The notes: generated by a model not told the origin, from the sequence alone. A stretch of 35,733 bases of DNA from Alphaproteobacteria bacterium (GCA_016869195.1 VGET01000008.1:1-35733), one strand, 5' to 3'. Positions 7,239-15,656 are shown, counted from the first letter of the stretch. Numbers and translations are program-made.

Positions 7239-8285
7239 TCAGCGCCGCAACATGAACCAGCGCCGGCCCTCGACCACCTGCCAGGCGACCAGGCCCGGCA
7301 GGCCGAGCGCCAGCTCGCGCACGCGCTTGATCAGCGAAAGCGCGAGCGCGGTCTCGGGCGACAAACCGATCGCGGTGCCGAGCAGCACATAGCCGCCCTC
7401 CTGCACGCCAAGCGAGCCCGGCACCAGAAAGGCGGCCGAGCGCACGGCCTGGCCCAGCGCCTCGATCATCAAGGCATCCAAAAGGCTCACGTCGTGGCCC
7501 ATGAAATGCAGCGCGAGCAGCACCTCGCCGGTGCCGATGAGCCAGGACACAAGCTGGAAGCCGATGCTGCGGAGAATGGCGCGTCGATGGCGATAGACCT
7601 TGGCCACCATCGCATCGAGCTCGCCGGCGCCGCCAACCAGCGCCAGCCATTCGCGGCCCCTGGTCAGCGCCTTGACGAAGCGAGCAATCAGGCTGAACAG
7701 GCCGATGCGCTGCGCCAAATAGAAGACGGCGACGCTCGCGAGGATGATTCCCGCGCCGATCGCGGCGTGAACGGTCGCATCGCCGTTCCGGCCGTATTGC
7801 AGAATGAGGATGACCACGCCGATCACGGCGAAAATCGCTTGGGTGAGGATTCCAAGCGTCAGGTTCACGACCACCGACGCGCCCGCCTGCAGCGCCGGCA
7901 CGCGGGCGATCACCAGGAGTCGCGTCTTGATGAACTCGCCGCCAATCTGGGCGACGGGCAACAATTGATTGATCGCCTCGGTGATCCACTGGATGCCGAA
8001 GAGCCTCGCATGGCTCGGCCGCTGCTCGCGCGGAATGACGGCGCCGAGGCCGGCGGCGTCGAGCCCAACCGGAATAAGATGAAACAGCGTGACCGCGGCG
8101 ATGCCCCAGCCGGCGCGGCCGATCGCATTGGCGATCTCGCCAACATCCTGAAACACAAAGAGCCCGGCCATGAGGCCGAAGCCGAGCAGCAGGAAAAGCA
8201 GGGTCCAGAGCCGGCTGAGCGTCACGCGCCGACGGCCCCTCCCGGGCAAGGCTGCCGGTGATTCAGTGCGGTCGGCGTCGTCCAT
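7239..8285 (-). CDS. hpnL: HpnL-like membrane protein (LPG synthase TM/flippase-like family)
   Basis: 348 aa with seven or eight predicted membrane helices after a basic N-terminus of about 25 residues. It belongs to the lysylphosphatidylglycerol-synthase transmembrane (UPF0104/flippase-like) family. Marks are QWITEAINQLLPVAQIGGE (the conserved N-x-x-L-P-x-x-x-x-GE of this family), AFLVPGSLGVQEGGYVLLG and LSLIKRVRELALGLPGL. Placement directly after hpnI points to the HpnL subgroup, found in hopanoid gene clusters and thought to be involved in handling or moving hopanoid or lipid-linked sugars; its function is not proven. It starts 59 nt after the hpnI stop on the same strand. hpnJ and hpnK, which usually sit between hpnI and hpnL, are absent here. 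Confidence 0.75.
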   Translation of the reverse strand: MDDADRTESPAALPGRGRRRVTLSRLWTLLFLLLGFGLMAGLFVFQDVGEIANAIGRAGWGIAAVTLFHLIPVGLDAAGLGAVIPREQRPSHARLFGIQWITEAINQLLPVAQIGGEFIKTRLLVIARVPALQAGASVVVNLTLGILTQAIFAVIGVVILILQYGRNGDATVHAAIGAGIILASVAVFYLAQRIGLFSLIARFVKALTRGREWLALVGGAGELDAMVAKVYRHRRAILRSIGFQLVSWLIGTGEVLLALHFMGHDVSLLDALMIEALGQAVRSAAFLVPGSLGVQEGGYVLLGTAIGLSPETALALSLIKRVRELALGLPGLVAWQVVEGRRWFMLRR

Positions 8286-8344
8286 GGTGGTCGGGGCGGG
8301 AGGCTCTCAGGGTCGGTGCCGGGGCCCGGTGAACGCCGAGCCGG

Positions 8345-9490
8345 CTAGTCGAGCGCCATCATCTGCCCGCTCGGCTTGAGCGTAAAGCGGTGGCCGCGCC
8401 AGAGAATACCTTTGCCGCCCAGGCTCGCGAGCCGAACCGCCATGGTGATCAGGTCCCGATAGGGAATGAGCCAGGGGCGATAGGGTGCATCGCCGCCGAA
8501 GCGCCAGCTCACCACGCTGTGATGCAACACGCGCAGGATGCCGGCCGCGAGGAAGAGAAGGCCCGCCTCTGCGGCAAGCGCGCTCGCCACGAATGCGATT
8601 AACGACAATGGCAGCGCATCGGTGATCAGCGTCAAGGGGTAGAGCAGCGGGCGTACCGCACGCAATGTGCGCGCCCAGCGCAGCTCGTGACGGAACAGTG
8701 TGGCGAGATCGGCCTCGCACACGACATTGTCGATCATCGTGGGGGCGATCGCGATGTCATGGCCCGCCTGTTTCACCAGCTCGCCCAACATGTAGTCGTC
8801 GGCGACATGGTCCTTGAGCGCGTCGAGCCCGCCGACCTTGTCCAGAACGTCGCGTCGAATCGCCATGGTCTGGCCGAAGCACGGCTTGAGCCCGCCGATG
8901 GTCGAGGCGAGCACGACCGAGGACATGTACCAGTCGTTCAGGTAGAGCGCGCCCAGCGATGAGGCGCGGCCCTCTCCTACGGTGCCGCGATAGAGGCAGG
9001 TCACCGCACCTACGGACTTGAGCTCAAACGCGGTGGCGACCGCTCGCAAGTAATCCGGTGCCACCCGCGTGTCGCTGTCGGCCATGATGATCAGGCTGTG
9101 CTTGGCAATGCCGATCATGTTGGCGAGGTTCGAGACCTTGTAATTGCGGCCGATCACCCGACCGTCGATCACCAGCGCGAGGTCGCGCTCGGGCATCTCG
9201 GCGATCAAGCGGCGTACCACAGCGATCGCCGGGTCGCCCGCCTCGCGCACGCCAAAGACCACCTGAAAATTTGGGTAATCCTGGGTGCAGTAGCTTTTCA
9301 GATTGTCATAGAGGTGCGGCTCATCGCCGCACAGCGGCTTCAGCACGCTGATCGGCGGCAGAACTGCTGGTGCGCGCGCGCCGCGGGGCCGGCCCTTCAG
9401 CGCCACGACGATCGTCATCATGGTGAGATAGAGGAGGCCGAGGGCGGCGATCCCCATCAACACGGCTGTGGTAATCTGGTGTTCGGTCAT
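8345..9490 (-). CDS. hpnI: Hopanoid-associated glycosyltransferase HpnI (GT2, ceramide glucosyltransferase-like)
   Basis: 381 aa. HpnI transfers N-acetylglucosamine to bacteriohopanetetrol at the inner membrane. One N-terminal helix (about 8-30) is followed by a GT2 domain: SVLKPLCGDEPHLYDNL (48-64), the metal-binding DSD at 138-140, ADDY at 230-233 and HELRWARTLR at 268-277, the (Q/R)xxRW acceptor motif of ceramide glucosyltransferase-like enzymes. Two or three hydrophobic C-terminal helices follow. The start is the ATG at 9490 with AGGGG upstream; a longer frame from a TTG at 9514 is less likely. It is read away from the SDR gene at 9713 and is followed by the hpnL-like gene. A ceramide or other lipid acceptor is the main alternative. 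Confidence 0.78.
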   Translation of the reverse strand: MTEHQITTAVLMGIAALGLLYLTMMTIVVALKGRPRGARAPAVLPPISVLKPLCGDEPHLYDNLKSYCTQDYPNFQVVFGVREAGDPAIAVVRRLIAEMPERDLALVIDGRVIGRNYKVSNLANMIGIAKHSLIIMADSDTRVAPDYLRAVATAFELKSVGAVTCLYRGTVGEGRASSLGALYLNDWYMSSVVLASTIGGLKPCFGQTMAIRRDVLDKVGGLDALKDHVADDYMLGELVKQAGHDIAIAPTMIDNVVCEADLATLFRHELRWARTLRAVRPLLYPLTLITDALPLSLIAFVASALAAEAGLLFLAAGILRVLHHSVVSWRFGGDAPYRPWLIPYRDLITMAVRLASLGGKGILWRGHRFTLKPSGQMMALD

Positions 9491-9712
9491 CCGGGGGCAC
9501 CCCTGCGTCCCCAAGGGGCGGAGTCTGCACGGGATAGGTTACGCCGACTGTGCCTTGAACGTATCAATCCGTTGCGCCGGTCGGGAACGCGCCGAACCGA
9601 GCCTTTGAGCATCAACGCATCCGCCGGGACTTGAGCGTTGCCCGACGCTGAGCTAAGGCTTGCAACGAAACTCGCAGAAAACCTGCAAAACGCAAGGGGG
9701 AGTATAGGCGGA

Positions 9713-10474
9713 ATGTCTCGACTCAAGGGCAAAGTAGTGGCGATCACCGGGGGCGGGAGCGGCATGGGCCTCGCCAGCGCCAAGCTGTTCGTCAAGGAGG
9801 CGGCCAAGGTCGCCATCATCGATTACAGGGACGAAAAGAGCCTCGACAAGGCGGTGAAGCAGCTTGTGAAGGCTGGCGCCAAGAAGGGCCAGCTATTCTG
9901 TCATCGCGCCGATGTCGGCGATGAGCGTGCGGTCAAGGCCGCGTTTGCTGCGGTAAAGAAGGCGCTGGGGCCGGTCGATGTGCTGGTCAATGCCGCGGGC
10001 ATCGACACGACCAGCGAGGTCGCCGACATGTCGACCAAATTGTGGGACGACATGATCCGCATCAATCTGCGCGGCACGTTCCTGTGCACGCGCGAGGTGC
10101 TGGCCGACATGAAGAAGAAGAAGTGGGGCCGCATCATCAACTTCGCCTCCCAGCTCGCCCACAAGGGCGCGCCCGAGATGGCGCACTATGTAGCCAGCAA
10201 ATCCGGCGTGATCGGCTTCACCCGCTCGCTCGCCTATGAAGTGGCGAAGGACAACATCACGGTCAACGCGATCTGCCCCGGGCCGATCGTAACGCCGCTG
10301 CTGATGTCGATCCCCAGGCCCTGGCTCAACCGCAAGCAGAAGGAGCTGCCGATCGGCCGCTTCGGTGAGGTCGAGGAGGTGGCGCCGACCGTGCTCATGC
10401 TCGCGCTCGACCCCGATGGCAACTACTACATCGGCGCGACGCTCAACATGAACGGCGGCGATGTCATGGTTTGA
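9713..10474 (+). CDS. Short-chain dehydrogenase/reductase, FabG-like
   Basis: 253 aa, classical SDR. It has the NAD(P)-binding TGGGSGMG near residue 12, the structural NAAG, and the catalytic Ser...Tyr-x-x-x-Lys (NFASQL then YVASKSG). It ends with the usual IGATLNMNGGDVMV-type strand. It most resembles 3-oxoacyl-ACP/acyl-CoA reductase-like SDRs; the substrate cannot be told. The open frame starts at 9638, but the ATG at 9713, with GGCGGA directly upstream and the expected MSRLKGKVVAIT start, is chosen. It is divergent from hpnI. Confidence 0.85.
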   Translation: MSRLKGKVVAITGGGSGMGLASAKLFVKEAAKVAIIDYRDEKSLDKAVKQLVKAGAKKGQLFCHRADVGDERAVKAAFAAVKKALGPVDVLVNAAGIDTTSEVADMSTKLWDDMIRINLRGTFLCTREVLADMKKKKWGRIINFASQLAHKGAPEMAHYVASKSGVIGFTRSLAYEVAKDNITVNAICPGPIVTPLLMSIPRPWLNRKQKELPIGRFGEVEEVAPTVLMLALDPDGNYYIGATLNMNGGDVMV

Positions 10475-10521
10475 TCACACAATCGTGACAGCGGACGACT
10501 CGGTCACTGGTGATTGAATTT

Positions 10522-10561
10522 CGTTATTGGCGGGCACCCTTAAAAAGGGGCCCGCCAACGT
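10522..10561 (+). terminator. GC-rich stem-loop between SDR gene and mscL
   Basis: TTGGCGGGC with CCC (10527-10539), loop TTAAAAA, and GGGGCCCGCCAA (10547-10558) pair with a single bulged A; CGTT and ACG extend the stem. It lies 50-85 nt after the SDR stop and ends about 40 nt before the mscL start. A terminator is likely, but no T-run follows, so a leader structure is possible. Confidence 0.5.
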
Positions 10562-10601
10562 TCGATCGGGGACAGGGCATAGCTCGGGGAGGAACACGGG
10601 C

Positions 10602-11015
10602 ATGGCGATCATCAAGGAGTTCAAGGAGTTCATCTCTCGCGGCAGCGTCATCGACCTTGCCATCGGTATCATCATCGGCGCGGCGTTCACGAGCGTCGTC
10701 ACCTCGCTGGTCAATGACATCATCATGCCGCCGATCGGCTTAGCTCTCGCCGGCATCGACTTCTCGAACCTGTTTGTAACCATGTCGGAAGGCACCTACG
10801 CCTCGCTCGAGGATGCGCAGAAGGCCGGTGCCGCGACCTGAAACTACGGCAGGTTCATCAATTCGTGCATTCACTTCCTGATCGTCGCCTTCGTCATCTT
10901 CATGGTCGTGAAGCAGATCAATCGCTTCCGCACCAAGAAGGAGGCGGGCCCGCCGCCGCCGCCGCAGAGCGAAGTGCTGCTCGGGGAAATTCGCGACCTG
11001 CTGAAGAACAAATAG
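10602..11015 (+). pseudogene. mscL: Large-conductance mechanosensitive channel, interrupted by an in-frame TGA
   Basis: MscL is the homopentameric inner-membrane valve that releases solutes on osmotic downshock. The start is clear: GGGGAGGA 9 nt before the ATG, then [10 protein letters not shown] and [17 protein letters not shown] (TM1). A TGA at 10839-10841 (codon 80) cuts the frame in the periplasmic loop just before [20 protein letters not shown] (TM2). The same frame then stays open to the TAG at 11013, with the charged C-terminus and final EIRDLLKNK helix. Without the TGA the protein would be 137 aa, the normal MscL length. All other genes here use TGA as a stop, so recoding is unlikely. 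A recent nonsense mutation (for example TGG to TGA) or a sequence error are the main options. Confidence 0.85.
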
Positions 11016-11027
11016 CATCAAACCTCT

Positions 11028-11065
11028 GAAGCGCCGCGTGGGCTGGAGGGCTCGCGCGGCGCTTC
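11028..11065 (+). terminator. Terminator-like hairpin after mscL
   Basis: GAAGCGCCGCG (11028-11038) and CGCGGCGCTTC (11055-11065) form a perfect 11-bp stem with a 16-nt loop, starting 13 nt after the mscL stop. It is followed by TTCGTTGG rather than a full T-run. It ends 17 nt before the next gene's ATG, so it could also affect translation of the dehydrogenase. Confidence 0.6.
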
Positions 11066-11082
11066 TTCGTTGGAGCGGCCTG

Positions 11083-12039
11083 ATGCGCCTGCCTGTCGTC
11101 GTCGGCTTCCGCCTGCCTGAGCCCGTCGAGCGCGAGTTTCAGGCCCGGCTCGATGCGCGCTTTCTCGACGTGTTTCCGCGCGATGAGGGGGGCCTCAAGG
11201 CCGCGCTCGATGGTGCCGCCGCGCTCGTGGTGACGCCGCCGATCAAGGCCGACGCCTGGCTGTTCGAACATTTGCCCGACTCGATCAAGGCGATCGCGAC
11301 CTATTCGGTCGGGCTCGATCACGTCGATCTGGCAGCGGCGCGCCGGCGTGGCCTCCCCGTTGTCCATACGCCGGACGTTCTCACGGACGCTGTCGCGGAG
11401 ACCGCGATGCTGCTCTTGCTCAGCGCCATGCGGCGCGCGACCGAGTCGATTGTCCTCATCCGCTCGCGCCAATGGCAGGGCTGGAACCCGCGCCAGATCA
11501 TCGGCCAGGGGCTCGACGGCAAGACGCTCGGCATTCTCGGCATGGGGCGCATCGGGCGCGGCATCGCGGCCCGCGCCCGCGCCTTCGGCATGGCCATCGC
11601 CTACTCCAATCGACATCGTTTGCCGCCGACGCTCGATAACGGCGCGACCTTTCACGACACGCCCGAAACGCTACTCCCGATCTGCGACGCGCTGGTGCTC
11701 GCCTGTCCCCTAACACCCGAGACGCGCGGGTTCCTCAACGCGCGCCGCATCGCGCTGATGAAGCCGAGCGCCGCCGTGGTCAACATCGCGCGCGGCGATG
11801 TCATCGTGGACGATGATCTGATTGCGGCGCTGGCCGAGGGGCGGCTGTTCGCGGCCGGGCTCGACGTCTTCGCCGGCGAGCCGCGAATCGATGCGCGCTA
11901 TTTCGATCTGCCCAATGTGTTCATGCTGCCGCACATCGGCTCATCCACGATCGAAACGCGGCTCGCCATGGGCCGCGCGGTGATCGACGGGCTGATCGCC
12001 GTGCTCTCCGGCAGCCGCCCGCCGAACTTGGTGGCGTAA
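11083..12039 (+). CDS. D-isomer-specific 2-hydroxyacid dehydrogenase (glyoxylate/hydroxypyruvate reductase-like)
   Basis: 318 aa, cytoplasmic NAD(P)H-dependent oxidoreductase. The substrate domain has YSVGLDHVDLAAARRRG and TPDVLTDAVAETAMLLLL. The Rossmann motif is GILGMGRIGRGIA. The catalytic triad appears as Arg in NIARGDVI, Glu in FAGEP and His in LPHIGSST. This matches the GyaR/GRHPR-like group, which reduces glyoxylate or hydroxypyruvate, although related enzymes act on other 2-keto acids. The start is the ATG at 11083 (MRLPVVVGFRLP) with GGAG 11-12 nt upstream; the GTG at 11038 would lie inside the preceding hairpin. It converges with the SDR gene at 12046, with 6 nt between them. Confidence 0.87.
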   Translation: MRLPVVVGFRLPEPVEREFQARLDARFLDVFPRDEGGLKAALDGAAALVVTPPIKADAWLFEHLPDSIKAIATYSVGLDHVDLAAARRRGLPVVHTPDVLTDAVAETAMLLLLSAMRRATESIVLIRSRQWQGWNPRQIIGQGLDGKTLGILGMGRIGRGIAARARAFGMAIAYSNRHRLPPTLDNGATFHDTPETLLPICDALVLACPLTPETRGFLNARRIALMKPSAAVVNIARGDVIVDDDLIAALAEGRLFAAGLDVFAGEPRIDARYFDLPNVFMLPHIGSSTIETRLAMGRAVIDGLIAVLSGSRPPNLVA

Positions 12040-12045
12040 GAGCCT

Positions 12046-12810
12046 CTATCGCGGCGCCATGCGGAGCGCGCCGTCGAAGCGGATGACCGAGCCGTTCAAG
12101 AATCGGTTCTCGACGATGTGGCGCGCGAGCGCGGCATATTCCTCGGGCTTGCCGAGGCGCTTCGGGTAGAGCGTGGTGGCGACCAGGGCTTCCCGCACAT
12201 TGTCGGGCAGGCCGGCCAGCATCGGCGTGTCCATCAGGCCGGGCGAGATCGCGTTGACGCGAATGCCCTCGCGCGCCAGCTCGCGGGCGAAGGTGAGCGT
12301 GATCGAGACGATCGCGCCCTTGGAAGCCGAATAGGCGCCCTGGCCGACCTGGCCCTCGAACGCCGCGACCGACGCGGTGCCGATCATCACGCCGCGCTCG
12401 CCATCCTCCAGCGCCGGCAGCGCGGCGGCATCGGCGGCGGTCAGCCTCATGCAATTGATCGTGCCCATCAGGTTGATGTCGATCGTGCGCTTGAAGGCGT
12501 CGAGCGGTGTCGCCTTGCCGTCCTTGCCGATCAACTTGGCGCCGGTCGCGACGCCGGCGCAGGCCACCAGAATGCGCGCCGGCCCGATGGCCTTGCGGAG
12601 GGATTCATAGGCGGCTTCCAGGCTGGCCGCATCGGTCACGTCGGCCGCCGCTGCCGCACCGCCGATCTCCTTGGCGACCGCCTCGGCCGCCTCGCGCTTG
12701 ACGTCGATGATCCCGACCTTGGCGCCCGCCTTGGCCAGCTCGCGCGCGGTCGCGGCCCCAAGGCCTGAGCCGCCGCCCGTGATGATGGCGCTGTGCCCCT
12801 TGATCTCCAT
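12046..12810 (-). CDS. Short-chain dehydrogenase, 3-hydroxyacyl-CoA dehydrogenase type 2-like
   Basis: 254 aa SDR. It has TGGGSGLG near residue 11, Asp36 at the end of the second strand (suggesting NAD preference), ACAGVA in place of the usual NAG motif, and Ser/Tyr-x-x-x-Lys in IGTASVAAF and YSASKGAI. The insert GKDGKATPLDAFKRTIDINLMG and the end NGSVIRFDGALRM are typical of the HSD10-like group, which oxidises 3-hydroxyacyl-CoAs. It is the last gene of the minus-strand run with the EamA transporter and the peptidoglycan-binding protein; a 69-nt gap precedes it. The exact substrate is not known. Confidence 0.83.
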   Translation of the reverse strand: MEIKGHSAIITGGGSGLGAATARELAKAGAKVGIIDVKREAAEAVAKEIGGAAAAADVTDAASLEAAYESLRKAIGPARILVACAGVATGAKLIGKDGKATPLDAFKRTIDINLMGTINCMRLTAADAAALPALEDGERGVMIGTASVAAFEGQVGQGAYSASKGAIVSITLTFARELAREGIRVNAISPGLMDTPMLAGLPDNVREALVATTLYPKRLGKPEEYAALARHIVENRFLNGSVIRFDGALRMAPR

Positions 12811-12879
12811 GATCGCCCCCGTCCGGATGTTCGGGGCGCTCTATAGCAGGAAGGTCGGGTGGAAGCGATTCCTGAAAGA

Positions 12880-13800
12880 TCAAGCCTCCTCGTCGGTGCG
12901 CACGAGCGCGCGGCACTCGCGGGCTCCCTTCAGCGAGAGATAGGCCGCGCTCGCGATGATGATGGCGCCACCCACCCAGGTCCAGACGCCGGGGAACTCG
13001 CCGAAGGCGAAATAGCCGATCAGAATGGCGAACGGCAGGCGGGTGAAATCGAGCGGCACCAGCGCGCTGGCTTCGGCGAGCGAGAGCGCGCGCGCCATCG
13101 AGAAATGGCCGATCAGTGCGATGATGCCGATGGCACAGAGGAGCCCGAGCTCGAGCGCCGAGGGCGTCGACCAGAAGGCGACCGCCGGTCCGATCGAAAG
13201 CGGCGTCATGATCAGGTTCATGTAGAACACGATCTGGGTCGGGCTCTCGGTCTTCGAAAGCAGCTTGATGATGCACATCGAGAGCGCGAACAGCGAGGCC
13301 GAGCCGATGGCGAGCAAACCACCCAGGCTGAAGGTCTCGGCCCCCGGCTGCAGCACGATGAGCACGCCGGCGAAGCCGACGCCGGTCACCAGCCAGCGGA
13401 TCAGGTCCACGCGCTCCCGCAGCAGCACGATCGCGATCGGGATCATCCAGAGCGCGACCGTGAAGTTGAGCGTGATCGCCTCGGCGAGCGGCATCATGCC
13501 GAGCGCGGAATACCACGCCCACATCGCGACCATGCCGATCGAGCCGCGCGAGAGATAGAGTTTCAGCCGATTGGTGCGCAGCGTGCCGAAACCGATATGC
13601 ATCATCCACGGCAGCAGCACGACGAGCCCGACCGCGTTGCGGAAGAAGGCGACCTCGAAGGGCGAGATCGTGGTCGACAAATAGCGGATGAGCGCCGACA
13701 TGGCGGCGAAGCAGGCGCAGCTTCCCACCATGAGCAGCGCGCCCTCGACGCCGGCCGGCAGCCGACGCGGCCGCGCCAGCGCGTCGCGCAACATCGTCAT
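12880..13800 (-). CDS. DMT/EamA-family transporter
   Basis: 306 aa with about ten hydrophobic helices in two EamA repeats (roughly residues 20-145 and 165-295). Typical marks are PFEVAFFRNAVGLVVLLP in the first repeat and LVPLDFTRLPFAILIGYFAF in the second. Such proteins export amino acids or other small metabolites. The frame extends to a TTG at 13836 overlapping the previous stop, but the ATG at 13800 (MTMLRDALARPRR) gives a normal N-terminus and is preferred, although neither has a strong Shine-Dalgarno site. It lies 32 nt after the stop of the peptidoglycan-binding protein gene. The substrate is unknown. Confidence 0.82.
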   Translation of the reverse strand: MTMLRDALARPRRLPAGVEGALLMVGSCACFAAMSALIRYLSTTISPFEVAFFRNAVGLVVLLPWMMHIGFGTLRTNRLKLYLSRGSIGMVAMWAWYSALGMMPLAEAITLNFTVALWMIPIAIVLLRERVDLIRWLVTGVGFAGVLIVLQPGAETFSLGGLLAIGSASLFALSMCIIKLLSKTESPTQIVFYMNLIMTPLSIGPAVAFWSTPSALELGLLCAIGIIALIGHFSMARALSLAEASALVPLDFTRLPFAILIGYFAFGEFPGVWTWVGGAIIIASAAYLSLKGARECRALVRTDEEA

Positions 13801-13832
13801 GGCAGGTTGTTTGCCGGGAACGGTGAGGGCGG

Positions 13833-15584
13833 TCAACCGCCGCCGAGCGAGGAAAGCGCGACGGCGATGCGGCTGAAGGAGCGGGTCTGCCCGAACGGGT
13901 CGTCGACGTCGCGCGCGATCGCGGTCGCCTCCTTCAAGAGGTCGGCGGCAAGCGGCCCGGCGCCGGTGCGGGCGGCGAGGCGGGCAAGGTCGATCAGGGA
14001 AAAGGCGCGCTCGACCGGGTTTTCGATGGTGCGTGCGAGCGTTGCTGCCCCGGCTTCGATGGCAAGGGCGCGGGCCGTATCGCCGCCGTTGTTCACGGCT
14101 TCGGCAATGCCGATCAGCGCGTCAAGCCGAGCGCGGATGTCGGGAATTCGGTCCGCAATCCGCGTGGCGTCATCTGTCAGGCCAGCGCGGGCAGTTGCAA
14201 CCGCAACTCCTGAATGGGCGAACAAGCGCGTGTAGCCCGGCTTCAGCTCATTGACCACGGCCATGGCGGCCTCATGGCGCCCGAGCTCGGCCTCGGTAAT
14301 TGCAAGGCGCGCATGGGCATGCTGACAGTCCGCCCGCTCGATCGGGCAGGCGAGGCCGGATTGTGCGCTGATGAGGGTCTCCCCCGCCGCGGCGGACTTC
14401 CCGGCGCGCGCCTCGATCGTCGCGATCTCGGCCAGCGCCTTGCTCCGCTCGGAGCGGTCGCGGATTTCTTCCGTCAGCGCCTTGGCAGCAGCAACGTTGC
14501 CCAGCTCGGCATCCAGCTCGGCGATCAGGCCGGTCGCAAAGTCGCGCAAGCTGCCCCGCTTGAGCGCCTTCAAGTCGGCTGCCGCCTTGTCCCGCAGCGC
14601 CCGCGCGCGCTCGATCTGGCCGGCTTCGATCTCAGCCCTTGCGGAGGCAATCAGCGCCGGTAGCCGTTCCGCCGGCGCATCGATGCGGCCGGCGGTTTCA
14701 GCCGCGGCGGCGGCCTCGCCAACGCTCGCCTGGCCTTCCGCCACCGCGCGCAAGGCCTTGTCGCGAAGCGTGTCGTCCGGCACGCGCGCGGCCGCTTCAA
14801 CGGCATCGCCCGTCTGGCCGCTGCGCGCGAGCCCAACCGCGATCGAGCCGACCGCCGCGATCACCGAGCGGGGATCGGTGATCGAGCGCGCGGTTTCGAG
14901 CGCGTCCGCCCTCAGGCTGGCGTGCACCTGGGCTTCCACGACATGGCTCAGCGCCCAGTCGCGCAGGTCATCCTTCTGGATGCGCTTGGCGCTGCTCAGC
15001 GCCAGGCTGATCAGGCACTCCGGCTCAGGCGCGGCGAAACAGGCCGCGGAATCGACGGAGGCGGTTGCGGCCCGGTGTTCCGTGCCGCGCGTGTGGGCCC
15101 AGTCGGGTCCGAATTCCTTCTCCAGAGCCGCGCGCGCGGCGATGATCTGCTTTTTGCGCGCCGCGTCGAGCTTGTTGACCAGCTCCTTGGCGGCACCTTG
15201 TGTCGAGTTCAGCTTGTTGAGCAGTGTCTCGCTCGGTACGCCATCCGGCGTCAGGCCGACGATCTCCTGATAGGCCTTGATGGCCTTCTCGGTCTCCGGC
15301 GTCATCGTGCCGCCGACCGGCCCGTTGTAGAGCCCGCGCTCGGCCAAGTGCACCTGAATCATGCGCACGAGCGGGCTGTATTGGCCCATCTCGGCCTCGT
15401 TCGCTTCCTTGGAGACCGCCGCGAGTTTCAGCTTCGAGGCGGCCTCCGCGCCTCCGATGTGGCACGGAGCAATCGCAAGCGCCGCGCCCATTAGCGCAAC
15501 CAAGGCGAGCGACCGGGGCCACCGGCCGCTCCGGAGCGCCTCGGCGGCTAGCGCCGAAGAAACACTGACAACATTCAGGGCCAT
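13833..15584 (-). CDS. Secreted peptidoglycan-binding protein with long helical-repeat region
   Basis: 583 aa from the ATG at 15584. An N-terminal hydrophobic segment (about 25-42, SLALVALMGAALAIAP) looks like a signal peptide or anchor. Residues about 68-125 form a PG_binding_1 domain (LVRMIQVHLAERGLYNGPV ... AIKAYQEIVGLTPDGVP). From about residue 175 to the end the protein is Ala-rich and helical, with repeating units of about 35 residues such as ALETARSITDPRSVIAAVG and RDKALRAVAEGQASVGEA. This resembles a TPR-like solenoid, with repeated I/V-x-D-P phrases. It probably sits in the periplasm bound to the wall and scaffolds partners. A GTG at 15635 would lengthen it by 17 residues. No enzymatic domain is seen. 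Confidence 0.72.
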   Translation of the reverse strand: MALNVVSVSSALAAEALRSGRWPRSLALVALMGAALAIAPCHIGGAEAASKLKLAAVSKEANEAEMGQYSPLVRMIQVHLAERGLYNGPVGGTMTPETEKAIKAYQEIVGLTPDGVPSETLLNKLNSTQGAAKELVNKLDAARKKQIIAARAALEKEFGPDWAHTRGTEHRAATASVDSAACFAAPEPECLISLALSSAKRIQKDDLRDWALSHVVEAQVHASLRADALETARSITDPRSVIAAVGSIAVGLARSGQTGDAVEAAARVPDDTLRDKALRAVAEGQASVGEAAAAAETAGRIDAPAERLPALIASARAEIEAGQIERARALRDKAAADLKALKRGSLRDFATGLIAELDAELGNVAAAKALTEEIRDRSERSKALAEIATIEARAGKSAAAGETLISAQSGLACPIERADCQHAHARLAITEAELGRHEAAMAVVNELKPGYTRLFAHSGVAVATARAGLTDDATRIADRIPDIRARLDALIGIAEAVNNGGDTARALAIEAGAATLARTIENPVERAFSLIDLARLAARTGAGPLAADLLKEATAIARDVDDPFGQTRSFSRIAVALSSLGGG

Positions 15585-15615
15585 CGGGAAGTTCGAGGGT
15601 TGTGCTTGCCCGGAC

Positions 15616-15649
15616 GATAAGGAGTGTCGCCCCACGATAAAGGAGTGTT
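15616..15649. repeat. Tandem imperfect direct repeat in divergent promoter region
   Basis: GATAAGGAGTGT (15616-15627) and GATAAAGGAGTGT (15637-15649) repeat with a period of 21-22 bp, two helical turns, upstream of the peptidoglycan-binding protein gene (minus). Same-face spacing suggests a pair of binding sites for a regulator; this is inference. Confidence 0.5.
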
Positions 15650-15656
15650 TATGGCA

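Noticed and set aside
10839-10841. TGA in mscL as selenocysteine or as a recoded Trp codon
   Set aside because: No selenocysteine is known in MscL, no insertion element was recognised, and TGA ends many genes here, so a nonsense change or sequence error is simpler.
12859-14235. 458-aa plus-strand ORF
   Set aside because: It lies antisense to the EamA transporter and peptidoglycan-binding genes; its Glu/Arg/His-rich composition is typical of shadow frames in GC-rich DNA, with no start site or domain.
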